Source: Pseudomonadota bacterium
Lineage (GTDB): Bacteria; Pseudomonadota; Gammaproteobacteria; Burkholderiales; Burkholderiaceae_C
DNA length: 50,650 nucleotides
Assembly (NCBI GenBank): GCA_031119395.1
Contig: JAVHYA010000033.1
Span: 1-50,650, forward strand
Reading direction: 5' to 3'
Shown: one piece after another, positions 35,242 through 48,198 of the stretch
Numbering within the stretch: the first letter of the stretch is position 1
Layout: each line of letters begins with the position of its first letter
Made by a program: the position numbers and the translations under genes
Notes under the pieces: generated by a model
Database searches by the model: none
What the model was told of the DNA's origin: nothing
Seen by the model: only the letters and a program-made list of their open reading frames with translations

Positions 35242-36402
35242 ATGCTCGATCCCGCGCCGACCATCGACAGCGGCTCCCCACCGCCCTGGGCCAGCCAGCC
35301 GGCCCTTTCGCGCGGGCGCCGCCACGCCGAGCCGGCCGCGCCCACCCGCGACGACTTCCAGCGCGACCGCGACCGCATCGTCCATTCCACGGCCTTCCGG
35401 CGGCTGGTCTACAAGACCCAGGTCTTCCTCAACCACGAGGGCGACCTGTTCCGCACGCGGCTCACCCATTCGCTCGAGGTGGCGCAGCTCGCCCGCTCGA
35501 TCGCCCGGCCACTGGGCCTGAACGAGGACCTGGTCGAGGCCATCGCGCTGGCGCACGATCTTGGCCACACGCCCTTCGGCCACGCCGGGCAGGACGCGCT
35601 GAACGACTGCATGGCCGCGCATGGCGGCTTCGAGCACAACCTGCAGAGCCTGCGCGTCGTCGATTCGCTGGAGCACCGCTACCCGCATTTCGACGGCCTG
35701 AACCTGTGCTTCGAGACGCGCGAGGGCATCCTCAAGCACTGTTCGCGCGCCAACGCCCAGCGCCTGGAGGCGCAGGAGCCGGGCGGCGTCGCCCACCGCT
35801 TCCTGCACGGCGGCCAGCCGAGCCTGGAGGCGCAGCTGTGCAACCTGGCCGACCAGATCGCCTACAACGCCCACGACATCGACGACGGCGTGCGCTCGGG
35901 CCTGCTGCGCATCGAAGATTTGGCCGAGGTGGAGCTCGTCGAGCGGCACCGCTGCGAGGCGGCCGCGCAACACCCGGGCCTGGCGGGTCGGCGGCTGCTC
36001 TACGAGACCATCCGCCGCATGCTGAGCGCGCAGGTGTACGACGTGATCGACGCCACCCGCGCCGCGCTGCGCGAGCACGCCCCGGCCGATGCGCAGGGCG
36101 TGCGGGCCGCGCCGCCGCTGGTGCAGTTCAGTGCAAGCATGCGCGCGCAGTCCACGGTGCTCAAGCAGTTCCTGTTCGCCAACCTGTACCGCCACCCGCA
36201 GGTGACGCAGACGACCGGGCAGGCCCAGCAGGCGGTTCGCGACCTCTTCGCTGCTTACGTCGATGGCGCGGCGGCAATGCCCGAGTCCTATGCCGTGCAG
36301 GCCGACCGTCCGCGCGCCGTGGCCGACTACATCGCCGGCATGACCGACCGCTTCGCCATGCGCGAGCACGAACGCCTGACCGGCGCCCGGTGGGTGGCAT
36401 GA
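35242..36402 (+). CDS. dgt: deoxyguanosinetriphosphate triphosphohydrolase-like protein
   Basis: An HD-domain dNTP triphosphohydrolase of the dGTPase family (releasing deoxynucleoside and triphosphate). The 386-residue protein has the HD metal ligands in RLTHSLEVAQ, LAHDLGHTPFGH and YNAHDIDDG, and the family motif FEHNLQSLRVVD. I chose the ATG at 35242 rather than the in-frame GTG at 35224: the earlier start lies inside the repeat, whereas the ATG has GGAG nine bases upstream (also from the repeat). The short Pro-rich N-terminus is variable in the family. Its stop overlaps the MFS gene start as ATGA. Confidence 0.92.
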   Translation: MLDPAPTIDSGSPPPWASQPALSRGRRHAEPAAPTRDDFQRDRDRIVHSTAFRRLVYKTQVFLNHEGDLFRTRLTHSLEVAQLARSIARPLGLNEDLVEAIALAHDLGHTPFGHAGQDALNDCMAAHGGFEHNLQSLRVVDSLEHRYPHFDGLNLCFETREGILKHCSRANAQRLEAQEPGGVAHRFLHGGQPSLEAQLCNLADQIAYNAHDIDDGVRSGLLRIEDLAEVELVERHRCEAAAQHPGLAGRRLLYETIRRMLSAQVYDVIDATRAALREHAPADAQGVRAAPPLVQFSASMRAQSTVLKQFLFANLYRHPQVTQTTGQAQQAVRDLFAAYVDGAAAMPESYAVQADRPRAVADYIAGMTDRFAMREHERLTGARWVA

Positions 36403-37628
36403 GCAGCAGCTCACGCGTTCCGCCGGCGGCGCTGGTGGTCGTGGCCGCCGGCGTCGCGGCCTCGCTGCACGTCGGCAAGCTGCCGCCTGCCCTGCCGGCG
36501 TTGCAGGCCCAGTTGCAGGTCAGCCTGCTCGAGGCGGGCTTCCTGCTGTCGCTGGTGCAGGTGGCGGGCATGCTGCTGGGCATGGTCGCGGGCCTGGCAG
36601 CCGATTCCATCGGGCTGCGCCGCAGCATGCTGGCCGGGCTGCTGCTGCTCAGTGCTGCCAGCGCCGCCGGCAGCCTGGCGGGCCACGTCGCAACGCCGGT
36701 GGCGTGGCTGCTGGGCTGGCGCGGCGTCGAGGGGCTGGGTTTCCTGCTGGCCGTGATGCCCGGACCCGGGCTGATCCGGCGCCTCGCGCCCGCGGGCGCC
36801 GACAAGGCGGCGATGGGGCTGTGGGGCGCCTACATGCCGGTCGGTGTGGCACTCGCGTTGCTGCTGGGCCCGACGGTGATCGCGCGCGGCGGCTGGGCGC
36901 TGTGGTGGCAGGGCCTGGCGGCGGCGTCCGCCGTGGCGGCGTTCGGCCTGTGGCACGCGGTGGCGCCCGACCCGCACCAACGGTCCACGGGCGCCGGGGC
37001 CACCGAGTCCTGGTCGCAACGGCTGGCGCTCACCCTGCGCACGCCGCGCGGCTGGGGCGCCGCGGCGGCCTTCGGCCTGTATGCGGCGCAGTGGATCGCC
37101 GTGATCGGCTTCCTGCCCACCATCTGTGTCGCGGCAGGCCTGGGCGCCGGCGCGACGTCCGGCCTCACGGCTTTGGCGGCGGCGCTCAACATGGTGGGCA
37201 ATGTCGTCGGCGGGCGGCTGCTGCAGCGCGGCTGGGCGCCGGTCCACCTGCTGCGGCTCGGCTTCGCGGCGATGGGCATCGCTGCCGTCGCGGCCTTCGC
37301 CGGCTGGCACGGTGCCCCCGCGGATGCGCTGTCGCTGCTGCCGCGCTACATCGCCATCTGCCTTTTCTCGCTGTGTGGCGGCATGGTGCCCGCCACGCTC
37401 TTCACGCTGGCGGTGCGCGTGGCGCCCACGCCGTCGACGGTGTCGACCACGGTGGGCCTGATGCAGCAGGCCTCGTCGCTGGGCCAGTTCATCGCGCCGC
37501 CGGTGGTCGCCTGGGTGGCGCACCGGGCCGGCGGCTGGCAATGGACCTGGGCCTGCACCGTGGCCTGTTCGCTCGCCGGCATCGCCGTGGGCACGGCGCT
37601 GGCGTCGTCGAGGCGGGCTCCGGCATGA
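36399..37628 (+). CDS. MFS transporter (CynX/NimT-like)
   Basis: A 409-residue major-facilitator transporter with about 12 membrane helices. The loop after helix 2 contains LAADSIGLRRSMLAG, the MFS motif A region (G-x-x-x-D-R-x-G-R-R-like, degenerate), and the second half has NVVGGRLLQRGWAPVH. The protein is rich in Ala, Gly and Leu. The substrate is unknown; similar proteins are annotated as cyanate or nitroimidazole-type transporters. It is coupled to dgt by a four-base overlap. Confidence 0.85.
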   Translation: MSSSSRVPPAALVVVAAGVAASLHVGKLPPALPALQAQLQVSLLEAGFLLSLVQVAGMLLGMVAGLAADSIGLRRSMLAGLLLLSAASAAGSLAGHVATPVAWLLGWRGVEGLGFLLAVMPGPGLIRRLAPAGADKAAMGLWGAYMPVGVALALLLGPTVIARGGWALWWQGLAAASAVAAFGLWHAVAPDPHQRSTGAGATESWSQRLALTLRTPRGWGAAAAFGLYAAQWIAVIGFLPTICVAAGLGAGATSGLTALAAALNMVGNVVGGRLLQRGWAPVHLLRLGFAAMGIAAVAAFAGWHGAPADALSLLPRYIAICLFSLCGGMVPATLFTLAVRVAPTPSTVSTTVGLMQQASSLGQFIAPPVVAWVAHRAGGWQWTWACTVACSLAGIAVGTALASSRRAPA

Positions 37629-37641
37629 GCCCCCGCCCGGC

Positions 37642-37676
37642 TGCTCCGAAAGGGGCTCGCAACGCGGTGCGGAGCA
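37642..37676. repeat. hairpin-forming intergenic element
   Basis: TGCTCCG (37642-37648) and CGGAGCA (37670-37676) form a 7-bp inverted repeat with a 21-base interior. It lies in the 61-bp gap between the MFS gene and the DUF1415 gene. The surrounding text (GGCTGCTCCGAAAGGGGCTC) resembles a dispersed element I associate with Comamonadaceae, but there is only one copy here. Confidence 0.45.
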
Positions 37677-37689
37677 CGGAGGTTGCCCC

Positions 37690-38262
37690 ATGACCGGATC
37701 CGCCATCGATCCGGGTCAGGCCGTCGCCGACACGCTGCGCTGGTTGGAGCGCGCGGTCATCGGTCTCAACCTGTGTCCCTTCGCCAAGGCCGTCCACGTG
37801 AAGGGGCAGATCCACCTCGGGGTGTTCGGCGGTGACGATCTCGACGCGCTGATGACGCGGCTGCTGGCCGAGGCGCAGGCGCTGGTCGACACCGACCCGG
37901 CCGAGCGGGACACCACGCTGCTGGTCGTTCCCGACGCGCTGCACGATTTCCTCGACTTCAACGACTGGGTGGGCCGGGCCGAGAAGCGCCTGCGCCGCGC
38001 CGGCCACGAGGGGGTGCTTCAGCTCGCGAGTTTCCACCCACAGTTCCAGTTCGCCGGCACCGAGGCGGGCGACATCGGCAACGCCACCAACCGGTCGCCA
38101 TACCCGACGCTGCACCTGCTGCGCGAGGACAGCGTGGCCCGCGCGGTCGAGGCCTTTCCCGAGGCGGCCGACATTTTCGAGCGCAACATCGACACGCTGG
38201 AGGCGCTGGGCGCCGACGGCTGGCGAGCCCTGGATGTAGGCTCGCATGACGCCAAGGATTGA
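37690..38262 (+). CDS. DUF1415 domain-containing protein
   Basis: A 190-residue cytosolic protein of the DUF1415 family, function unknown. Its conserved features are an N-terminal VIGLNLCPFAKAV (about 23-35, with a Cys-Pro motif), a DTTLLVVPDAL strand, a DFNDWVGRAE segment, and a central QLASFHPQFQFAGT followed by NRSPYPTLHLLRE. The Cys-Pro and His motifs suggest a metal or redox role, but that is speculation. The start has ACGGAGG upstream. The methyltransferase gene follows closely. Confidence 0.88.
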   Translation: MTGSAIDPGQAVADTLRWLERAVIGLNLCPFAKAVHVKGQIHLGVFGGDDLDALMTRLLAEAQALVDTDPAERDTTLLVVPDALHDFLDFNDWVGRAEKRLRRAGHEGVLQLASFHPQFQFAGTEAGDIGNATNRSPYPTLHLLREDSVARAVEAFPEAADIFERNIDTLEALGADGWRALDVGSHDAKD

Positions 38263-38269
38263 TAGCCCC

Positions 38270-39130
38270 ATGAGCCGACCGTCCAAGTCCACCGCCGCCG
38301 ACGAGGCGCTCGCCCAGGAGCTGCGCCCCGGCCAGTCCGTCGAGCTGCTGAAGGAGCTGCACATCCTCACCCGGGAGGGCCGGCTCAACCAGGACTCGCG
38401 CCGCAAGCTCAAGCAGGTGCACCACCTGTACCAGTTCATCGAGAAGCTGCTCCTCGAGCTCCCCGAGGAAGGCGCCCACGCCACGCTGGCCGACCACGGT
38501 GCCGGCAAGTCCTACCTGGGCTTCATCCTCTACGACCTGTTCTTCAAGTCGCGCGGCGACGGCGTCATCTACGGCATCGAGACGCGCACCGAACTGGTCG
38601 AGCGCTCGCGTGCGCTGGCGGCGCGGCTGGGCTTCGGGCGCATGCGCTTCCTGCCGCTCTCCGTGGCCGAATCCGCGCAGTCGAGCGAGCTGCCGGCTCG
38701 CATCGACGTCGTCACCGCGCTGCACGCCTGCGACACGGCCACGGACGACGCCATCGCCTTCGGCCTCGCGAAGCAGGCGCGCGCCATGGTGCTGGTGCCC
38801 TGTTGCCAGGCCGAGGTGGCGGCCTGCCTGCGCCAGACCAAGGCGCTGGCGCTGTCGCGCACGCCGCTGGCCGAGCTGTGGCGCCATCCGCTGCACACGC
38901 GCGAGATCGGCAGCCAGCTCACCAACGTGCTGCGTTGCCTGTACCTGGAGGCCAGCGGCTACCAGGTCACCGTGACGGAGCTGGTGGGCTGGGAGCACAG
39001 CATGAAGAACGAGCTGATCCTGGCGCGCCACACCGGCCAGCGCAAGGCCAGCGCGGCCCAGCGCCTGCGCGCGCTGCTGGCGGAGTTCGGGCTCGAGAGC
39101 CTGGAGGCCACGCGCTTCAAGCTGGCCTGA
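38270..39130 (+). CDS. class I SAM-dependent methyltransferase
   Basis: A 286-residue methyltransferase of the Methyltransf_32-like group (relatives include METTL25/RRNAD1 and GSTCD). SAM motif I is ADHGAGKSYLGFIL (about 79-92), motif II is YGIETRTELVE, and the post-motif is VVTALHACDTATDDAI. The strongly conserved VPCCQ (about 180-184) is a hallmark of this group. The substrate is unknown; an RNA is plausible for the family. The ATG at 38270 lies 7 bp after the DUF1415 stop. An in-frame start at 38246 overlapping that gene is possible. Confidence 0.85.
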   Translation: MSRPSKSTAADEALAQELRPGQSVELLKELHILTREGRLNQDSRRKLKQVHHLYQFIEKLLLELPEEGAHATLADHGAGKSYLGFILYDLFFKSRGDGVIYGIETRTELVERSRALAARLGFGRMRFLPLSVAESAQSSELPARIDVVTALHACDTATDDAIAFGLAKQARAMVLVPCCQAEVAACLRQTKALALSRTPLAELWRHPLHTREIGSQLTNVLRCLYLEASGYQVTVTELVGWEHSMKNELILARHTGQRKASAAQRLRALLAEFGLESLEATRFKLA

Positions 39131-39143
39131 AGCGATTGCGCCC

Positions 39144-39839
39144 ATGGCCCGGCTCGCGCGCCTGTCCATCGCCCAGCAGCCGCACCATGTGGTGCAGCGC
39201 GGCAACAACCGACAGCCCATCTTCGTGGACGCGGCCGACCGCGAACGCTTCCTGGCGCTGGTGGGGGAGGGCGCGGCGCGCTTCGGCATCGCCCTGCACG
39301 CCTATGTGCTGATGGACAACCACTTCCATCTGCTGGCCACGCCGTCGACGGCCGACGCGCTGCCGCAGTGGATGCAGGCGGTGGGCCGTGCCTATGTGCG
39401 GTACTTCAACGACCGGCACGGCCGAAGTGGCACGCTGTGGGAGGGGCGTTACCGCTCCACCCTTGTTCAGGCCGACCGCTACCTGCTGGCCTGCATGGCC
39501 TACATCGACCTCAACCCCGTGCGTGCAGGCCTCGTGGCCGAGCCGCTGCAGCACCCCTGGTCGAGCCATGCGCACTACGTGGGCCGGCGCCACGATCGGC
39601 TGGTCACGCCGCATGCGCTGTACTGGGCGCTGGGAAACACCCCCTTCGAGCGCGAGGCGGCCTATGCCGAGTTGGTGCGCGCCGGCGTCAGCCCCGCCGA
39701 CCAGGCCTTGCTCACCGACGCCGTGTTCAAGGGCTGGGTGGCCGGCGACGCCGACTTTGTCGCGAAGATGCAAAGCGATACGCCACGGCGTTTGAGCCCG
39801 TCCAAGCCAGGGCGACGCCCCGCTGCCCAGTCGGATTGA
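39144..39839 (+). CDS. REP-associated tyrosine transposase (RAYT, TnpA_REP)
   Basis: A 231-residue Y1 transposase of the IS200/IS605-related RAYT group, usually single-copy domesticated enzymes linked to REP palindromes. The HUH metal motif is MDNHFHLLATP (His60, His62). Downstream, RAYVRYFNDRHGRSGTLWEGRY carries the catalytic Tyr candidates and the RAYT-typical Trp-Glu-Gly-Arg-Tyr. ACMAYIDLNPVRAGLV is also diagnostic. The frame is intact. It starts 13 bp after the methyltransferase gene and is followed by hairpin-rich DNA (39849-39955) before the gltB promoter. Compared with other members the length is normal. No partner orfB/tnpB is present. Confidence 0.92.
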   Translation: MARLARLSIAQQPHHVVQRGNNRQPIFVDAADRERFLALVGEGAARFGIALHAYVLMDNHFHLLATPSTADALPQWMQAVGRAYVRYFNDRHGRSGTLWEGRYRSTLVQADRYLLACMAYIDLNPVRAGLVAEPLQHPWSSHAHYVGRRHDRLVTPHALYWALGNTPFEREAAYAELVRAGVSPADQALLTDAVFKGWVAGDADFVAKMQSDTPRRLSPSKPGRRPAAQSD

Positions 39840-39843
39840 GGGT

Positions 39844-39896
39844 CGAATCGGGCTGTAAAGCCCGCGCAGCAAGCGTAACGCGCTATCAAATTTGAT
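39844..39896 (-). repeat. dispersed repeat, copy 6 (degenerate) with hairpin
   Basis: Minus-strand reading: ATCAAATTTGATAGCGCGTT, ACGCTTGCTGCGCGGGC, then AGCCCGATTCG, a diverged ATAGCTGC-family copy. It includes the perfect hairpin CGGGCT-GTAA-AGCCCG (39849-39864) and the palindrome ATCAAATTTGAT (39885-39896). Confidence 0.6.
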
Positions 39897-39912
39897 GTGT
39901 CCCCGATTTCAC

Positions 39913-39955
39913 TTCGACCAAAACTGTCGAAAACTATTGGGAATCTGACCCCAAT
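39913..39955. repeat. two adjacent hairpins downstream of the RAYT gene
   Basis: TTCGAC (39913-39918) - N7 - GTCGAA (39926-39931), then ATTGGG (39936-39941) - N8 - CCCAAT (39950-39955). The second contains GGGAATCTGACCCCAATT, a string I recall next to many RAYT genes. They are candidate REP-like target or end sequences for the transposase. Confidence 0.55.
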
Positions 39956-39963
39956 TAAAGCGT

Positions 39964-39992
39964 TTGGCATTGTTTGTGCAACGCACTATCCT
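39964..39992 (+). promoter_or_regulatory. gltBD promoter (sigma70-type)
   Basis: TTGGCA (39964-39969), 17 bp, TATCCT (39987-39992): close to the consensus with optimal spacing, 34 bp ahead of the gltB ATG. The leader carries TAGGAGC as ribosome site. Confidence 0.7.
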
Positions 39993-40026
39993 CTGCTTCC
40001 CCCGCGAAAACCCTAGGAGCGCACCC

Positions 40027-44763
<4,737 letters not shown>

Positions 44764-44797
44764 ACGCAGCACGACCGACCAAGAACAGGATCACACG

Positions 44798-46276
44798 ATG
44801 GGAAAGATCACCGGCTTCATGGAGTACGAGCGCCTCGAGGAGGGCTACAAGCCCGTCGACGAGCGCCTGAAGCACTACAAGGAATTCGTCGTCGGCCTCG
44901 ACGAGAAGCAGGCCAAGGTGCAGGGTGCGCGCTGCATGGACTGCGGCACGCCCTTCTGCAACAGCGGCTGCCCGGTCAACAACATCATTCCGGACTTCAA
45001 CGACCTGGTCTACCGCAACGACTGGGCCAACGCGATCGAGGTGCTGCACAGCACCAACAACTTCCCGGAGTTCACCGGCCGCATCTGCCCCGCGCCCTGC
45101 GAGGCGGCCTGCGTGCTGAACGTGAACGACGACCCGGTGGGCATCAAGTCGATCGAGCACGCCATCATCGACCGCGCCTGGAACGAGGGGTGGGTGAAGC
45201 CGCGGCCTGCGAAGCACAAGACCGGCAAGAAGGTCGCGGTGGTCGGTTCCGGCCCGGCCGGCATGGCGGCGGCCCAGCAACTGGCGCGCGCCGGCCATGA
45301 CGTCACGCTCTTCGAGAAGAACGACCGCATCGGCGGACTGCTGCGCTACGGCATCCCGGACTTCAAGATGGAGAAGTCGCACATCGACCGCCGCGTCGAG
45401 CAGATGAAGGCCGAGGGCGTGGTCTTTCGCACCGGCGTCGTGGTCGGTGCCGCCAAGGACACGCTGGGCAAGGGCTCCAAGGTCACCAACCTGGCCAAGG
45501 AGACCGTCACGCCCGAGCAGCTGCAGAAGGAATTCGACGCCGTGCTGCTGACCGGCGGTGCCGAGCAGTCGCGTGACCTGCCGGTGCCCGGCCGCGACCT
45601 GGACGGCATCCACTTCGCGATGGAGTTCCTGCCGCAGCAAAATCGTGTGAACGCCGGCGACAAGCTGAAGGGCCAACTGCGCGCGGACGGCAAGCACGTC
45701 ATCGTGATCGGTGGCGGCGACACCGGCTCCGACTGCGTGGGGACCAGCAACCGCCACGGTGCCGTGAGCGTCACCCAGTTCGAGCTGATGCCCCAGCCGC
45801 CCGAAGAGGAGAACCGGCCGCTCACCTGGCCGTACTGGCCCTACAAGCTTCGCACCAGTTCCAGCCATGAGGAAGGCTGCGAGCGCGAGTTCGCCATCTC
45901 GACCAAGGAGTTCATCGGCGAGAAGGGCAAGGTCACGGGCCTGAAGACCGTTCGCGTCGAGTGGAAGGACGGCAAGATGGTCGAGGTGCCCGGCAGCGAG
46001 CAGGTGCTCAAGGCCGACCTCGTGCTGCTGGCCATGGGCTTCGTGAGCCCGGTGGCCTCGGTGCTCGACGCCTTCGGCATCGAGAAGGACGCCCGTGGCA
46101 ACGCCAAGGCGAGCATGGACTTCGTCGGCGGCTATGCCACCAACGTGCCCAAGGTCTTCGCGGCCGGCGACATGCGCCGCGGCCAGTCGCTGGTGGTCTG
46201 GGCGATCCGCGAGGGTCGCCAGGCGGCGCGCTCGGTGGACGAGTTCCTGATGGGTTTCAGCGACCTGCCCCGATGA
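44798..46276 (+). CDS. gltD: glutamate synthase (NADPH) small subunit
   Basis: GOGAT beta subunit, which oxidises NADPH on FAD and passes electrons through 4Fe-4S clusters to GltB. The 492-residue protein has the N-terminal cysteine clusters (C46, C49, C54, C58 in [16 protein letters not shown]97, C101, C105 in [11 protein letters not shown]). The FAD-binding [11 protein letters not shown] comes at about 150-160, and the NADPH-binding [13 protein letters not shown] follows. The C-terminal [21 protein letters not shown] is typical. The 3' end has been duplicated: a 70-bp copy of the last 23 codons lies 125 bp downstream. The stop TGA overlaps a following ATG. Confidence 0.97.
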   Translation: MGKITGFMEYERLEEGYKPVDERLKHYKEFVVGLDEKQAKVQGARCMDCGTPFCNSGCPVNNIIPDFNDLVYRNDWANAIEVLHSTNNFPEFTGRICPAPCEAACVLNVNDDPVGIKSIEHAIIDRAWNEGWVKPRPAKHKTGKKVAVVGSGPAGMAAAQQLARAGHDVTLFEKNDRIGGLLRYGIPDFKMEKSHIDRRVEQMKAEGVVFRTGVVVGAAKDTLGKGSKVTNLAKETVTPEQLQKEFDAVLLTGGAEQSRDLPVPGRDLDGIHFAMEFLPQQNRVNAGDKLKGQLRADGKHVIVIGGGDTGSDCVGTSNRHGAVSVTQFELMPQPPEEENRPLTWPYWPYKLRTSSSHEEGCEREFAISTKEFIGEKGKVTGLKTVRVEWKDGKMVEVPGSEQVLKADLVLLAMGFVSPVASVLDAFGIEKDARGNAKASMDFVGGYATNVPKVFAAGDMRRGQSLVVWAIREGRQAARSVDEFLMGFSDLPR

Positions 46277-46277
46277 G
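46208..46277 (+). repeat. gltD 3'-end duplication, copy A (within gltD)
   Basis: The last 23 codons of gltD including the stop, plus one base. It matches copy B at 46333-46402 at 63 of 70 positions (seven substitutions, no gaps). Confidence 0.9.
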
Positions 46278-46401
46278 CGATGCGGATCGCCCTGCGGGCG
46301 TCCCCGGAGGCGCGGCCGGTGGGGCCGCGCAGCGCGAAGGCCACCAGGCGGCGCGCCCGGTGGACGCGTTCTTGACGGGTTTCAGCGACCTGCCCCGATG
46401 A
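46273..46401 (+). CDS. 42-residue ORF carrying a duplicated GltD tail
   Basis: The ATG at 46273 overlaps the gltD stop (ATGA), the arrangement of translational coupling, and the frame runs to a TGA at 46399. Residues 1-20 ([20 protein letters not shown]) are a low-complexity lead. Residues 21-42 repeat the GltD C-terminus: [22 protein letters not shown] against [22 protein letters not shown], 18 of 22 identical. It may be a decayed remnant of a second gltD end or an expressed micropeptide; nothing in the sequence decides this. It lies before the terminator at 46456, so it should be on the gltBD transcript. Confidence 0.45.
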   Translation: MSDADRPAGVPGGAAGGAAQREGHQAARPVDAFLTGFSDLPR

Positions 46402-46402
46402 G
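46333..46402 (+). repeat. gltD 3'-end duplication, copy B
   Basis: Second copy of the last 23 codons of gltD, 90 % identical to copy A and offset by 125 bp. Substitutions include synonymous and non-synonymous changes; the TGA stop is retained. Confidence 0.9.
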
Positions 46403-46413
46403 TGGAGAGGGCA

Positions 46414-46433
46414 ATGCCTGCCTGGGCAGGCAT
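46414..46433. repeat. 20-bp palindrome after gltD duplication
   Basis: ATGCCTGCC (46414-46422), TG, GGCAGGCAT (46425-46433): perfect 9-bp arms. No T-run follows, so it is not a standard terminator; it could be an operator or a break-repair footprint. Confidence 0.6.
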
Positions 46434-46455
46434 CCCTTATCATCCACGCACCGCC

Positions 46456-46490
46456 AAGCCGGGATCGCCTGAAGGGTGCCCCGGCTTTTT
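46456..46490 (+). terminator. intrinsic terminator of gltBD
   Basis: Stem AAGCCGGG (46456-46463) with CCCGGCTT (46480-46487), a 16-base loop, and a T-run TTTTT ending at 46490. It separates the glt operon from the mla operon. Confidence 0.8.
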
Positions 46491-46510
46491 CATTGGATGG
46501 ACCACCCCCC

Positions 46511-47323
46511 TTGTCTTCGTCCCTGATCGAATTCCGAGACGTCCGCTTCGGCTACAGCGAGCGCGCCATCCTGGATGGCGTGTCCTTCGGCGTGCCCCGC
46601 GGCAAGGTGACGGCGCTCATGGGCGCGTCGGGCGGTGGCAAGACGACGGTGCTGCGCCTGATCGGTGGCCAGGCGCGCGCGCAACGCGGCGAAGTGCTGT
46701 TCGACGGGCAGGACGTCGGCACGCTGTCGAGGGACGCGCTCTACGCGGCGCGGCGCCGGATGGGCATGCTGTTCCAGTTCGGTGCACTGTTCACGGACAT
46801 GAGCGTGTTCGAGAACGTGGTCTTCCCGCTGCGCGAGCACACGCGGCTGTCGGAGCCGCTGCTGCGCGACATCGTGCTGATGAAGCTCGAAGCCGTGGGC
46901 CTGCGCAATGCGCGCGACCTCATGCCCAGCGAAATCTCCGGCGGCATGGCGCGGCGCGTGGCGCTGGCGCGGGCCATCGCGCTGGACCCCGAACTCGTCA
47001 TGTACGACGAGCCCTTCGCCGGGCTCGACCCGATCTCGCTGGGCACCGCGGCGCGGCTCATCCGCCAGCTCAACGACGCCCTCGGGCTGACCAGCCTCGT
47101 CGTCTCGCACGATCTCGAAGAGACCTTCCGGATCGCCGACCATGTGATCGTGCTGGCCAACGGCGGCGTGGCGGCACAGGGCACGCCCGACGAAGTACGG
47201 CACAGCACCGACCCACTGGTGCACCAGTTCGTCAACGCGCTGGCCGATGGGCCCGTGCGCTTCCACTATCCCGGCAGCAGCGTCGAAGCCGACTTCGCCG
47301 CCAATGGTGGAGGCCGCCGATGA
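46511..47323 (+). CDS. mlaF: phospholipid ABC transporter ATP-binding protein MlaF
   Basis: The ATPase of the MlaFEDB inner-membrane complex that moves phospholipids between membranes to keep outer-membrane lipid asymmetry. The 270-residue protein has Walker [10 protein letters not shown], the Q-loop region MLFQFGALF, signature SGGMARR, Walker [14 protein letters not shown] and switch His in VVSHDLEE. No ATG fits the N-terminus. TTG at 46511 (encoding [14 protein letters not shown] next) has GGATGGA nine bases upstream; TTG at 46493 is an alternative that would begin right at the terminator T-run. It opens the operon mlaF-E-D-A-C-B. Confidence 0.93.
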   Translation: MSSSLIEFRDVRFGYSERAILDGVSFGVPRGKVTALMGASGGGKTTVLRLIGGQARAQRGEVLFDGQDVGTLSRDALYAARRRMGMLFQFGALFTDMSVFENVVFPLREHTRLSEPLLRDIVLMKLEAVGLRNARDLMPSEISGGMARRVALARAIALDPELVMYDEPFAGLDPISLGTAARLIRQLNDALGLTSLVVSHDLEETFRIADHVIVLANGGVAAQGTPDEVRHSTDPLVHQFVNALADGPVRFHYPGSSVEADFAANGGGRR

Positions 47324-47355
47324 AGTCCTCGCCAAGCCGACGCCCCCCATGCCGG

Positions 47356-47369
47356 GCCCCCCGGGGGGC
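47356..47369. repeat. perfect G/C palindrome between mlaF and mlaE
   Basis: GCCCCCCGGGGGGC is a perfect 14-bp palindrome in the 82-bp mlaF-mlaE gap, followed by AGCGACG. It resembles the core of the GC-rich intergenic element at 48199-48274. Confidence 0.55.
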
Positions 47370-47405
47370 AGCGACGTGCGCGCCTTTCGCTGCACGGTGG
47401 ATGCC

Positions 47406-48188
47406 ATGAGCTGGTACCGCCCCGCCGACGTCGGCTTCGCCGTGCGCCACAAACTGGCCGACCTGGGCCTGGGTGCACGTCTCTTCATGCGCCTCTTGGT
47501 GCAGGCCGGCGCCTGCCTGCGACGCTTCGGGCTGGTGCGTGACCAGATCCATTTCCTGGGCAACTATTCGCTCGCGATCATCGCGGTCTCGGGCCTGTTC
47601 GTCGGTTTCGTGCTCGGCCTGCAGGGCTACTACACGCTGCAGCGCTACGGCTCGTCCGAGGCGCTGGGCCTGCTCGTGGCGCTGTCGCTGGTGCGCGAAC
47701 TCGGGCCGGTGGTGGCGGCGCTGCTCTTCGCGGGCCGGGCCGGCACCTCGCTCACCGCCGAGATCGGCCTCATGAAGGCCGGCGAGCAGCTCAGCGCGAT
47801 GGAGATGATGGCGGTCGATCCGGTGCAGCGCGTGCTGGCACCGCGCTTCTGGGCCGGCGTCATCACGCTGCCGCTGCTGGCGGCGGTGTTCAGCGCCGTC
47901 GGCGTGATCGGCGGCTACGTGGTGGGCGTGCTGCTGCTCGGGATCGATCCCGGTGCCTTCTGGAGCCAGATGCAGGGCGGCGTCGACGTCTGGCGCGACG
48001 TCGGCAACGGGGTCGTCAAGAGCATCGTCTTCGGCTTCACCGTGACCTTCGTCGCGCTGCTGCAGGGCTACGAGGCGATGCCCACGCCCGAGGGCGTCTC
48101 GCGCGCCACCACCCGCACCGTCGTGGTCGCCTCGCTGGCCGTGCTCGGGCTCGATTTCCTGCTGACCGCGATGATGTTCAGCATCTAA
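47406..48188 (+). CDS. mlaE: phospholipid ABC transporter permease MlaE
   Basis: The permease of the Mla complex, a 260-residue DUF140-family membrane protein with five to six helices. Conserved signatures are FVGFVLGLQGYYTL and LVRELGPVVAALLFAGRAGT (the EQ/loop region contacting MlaF), IGLMKAGEQLSAMEMM and the cytoplasmic GYVVGVLLLGID part. The ATG at 47406 gives the standard MSWYRPADVG start; the longer frame from 47247 overlaps mlaF and is rejected. Confidence 0.95.
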   Translation: MSWYRPADVGFAVRHKLADLGLGARLFMRLLVQAGACLRRFGLVRDQIHFLGNYSLAIIAVSGLFVGFVLGLQGYYTLQRYGSSEALGLLVALSLVRELGPVVAALLFAGRAGTSLTAEIGLMKAGEQLSAMEMMAVDPVQRVLAPRFWAGVITLPLLAAVFSAVGVIGGYVVGVLLLGIDPGAFWSQMQGGVDVWRDVGNGVVKSIVFGFTVTFVALLQGYEAMPTPEGVSRATTRTVVVASLAVLGLDFLLTAMMFSI

Positions 48189-48198
48189 GGAGCGGCTT

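Noticed and set aside
46402..47409. 335-residue plus frame covering the gltBD terminator and mlaF
   Set aside because: It runs through a terminator and out of frame across mlaF; the composition is Arg-rich and unstructured.
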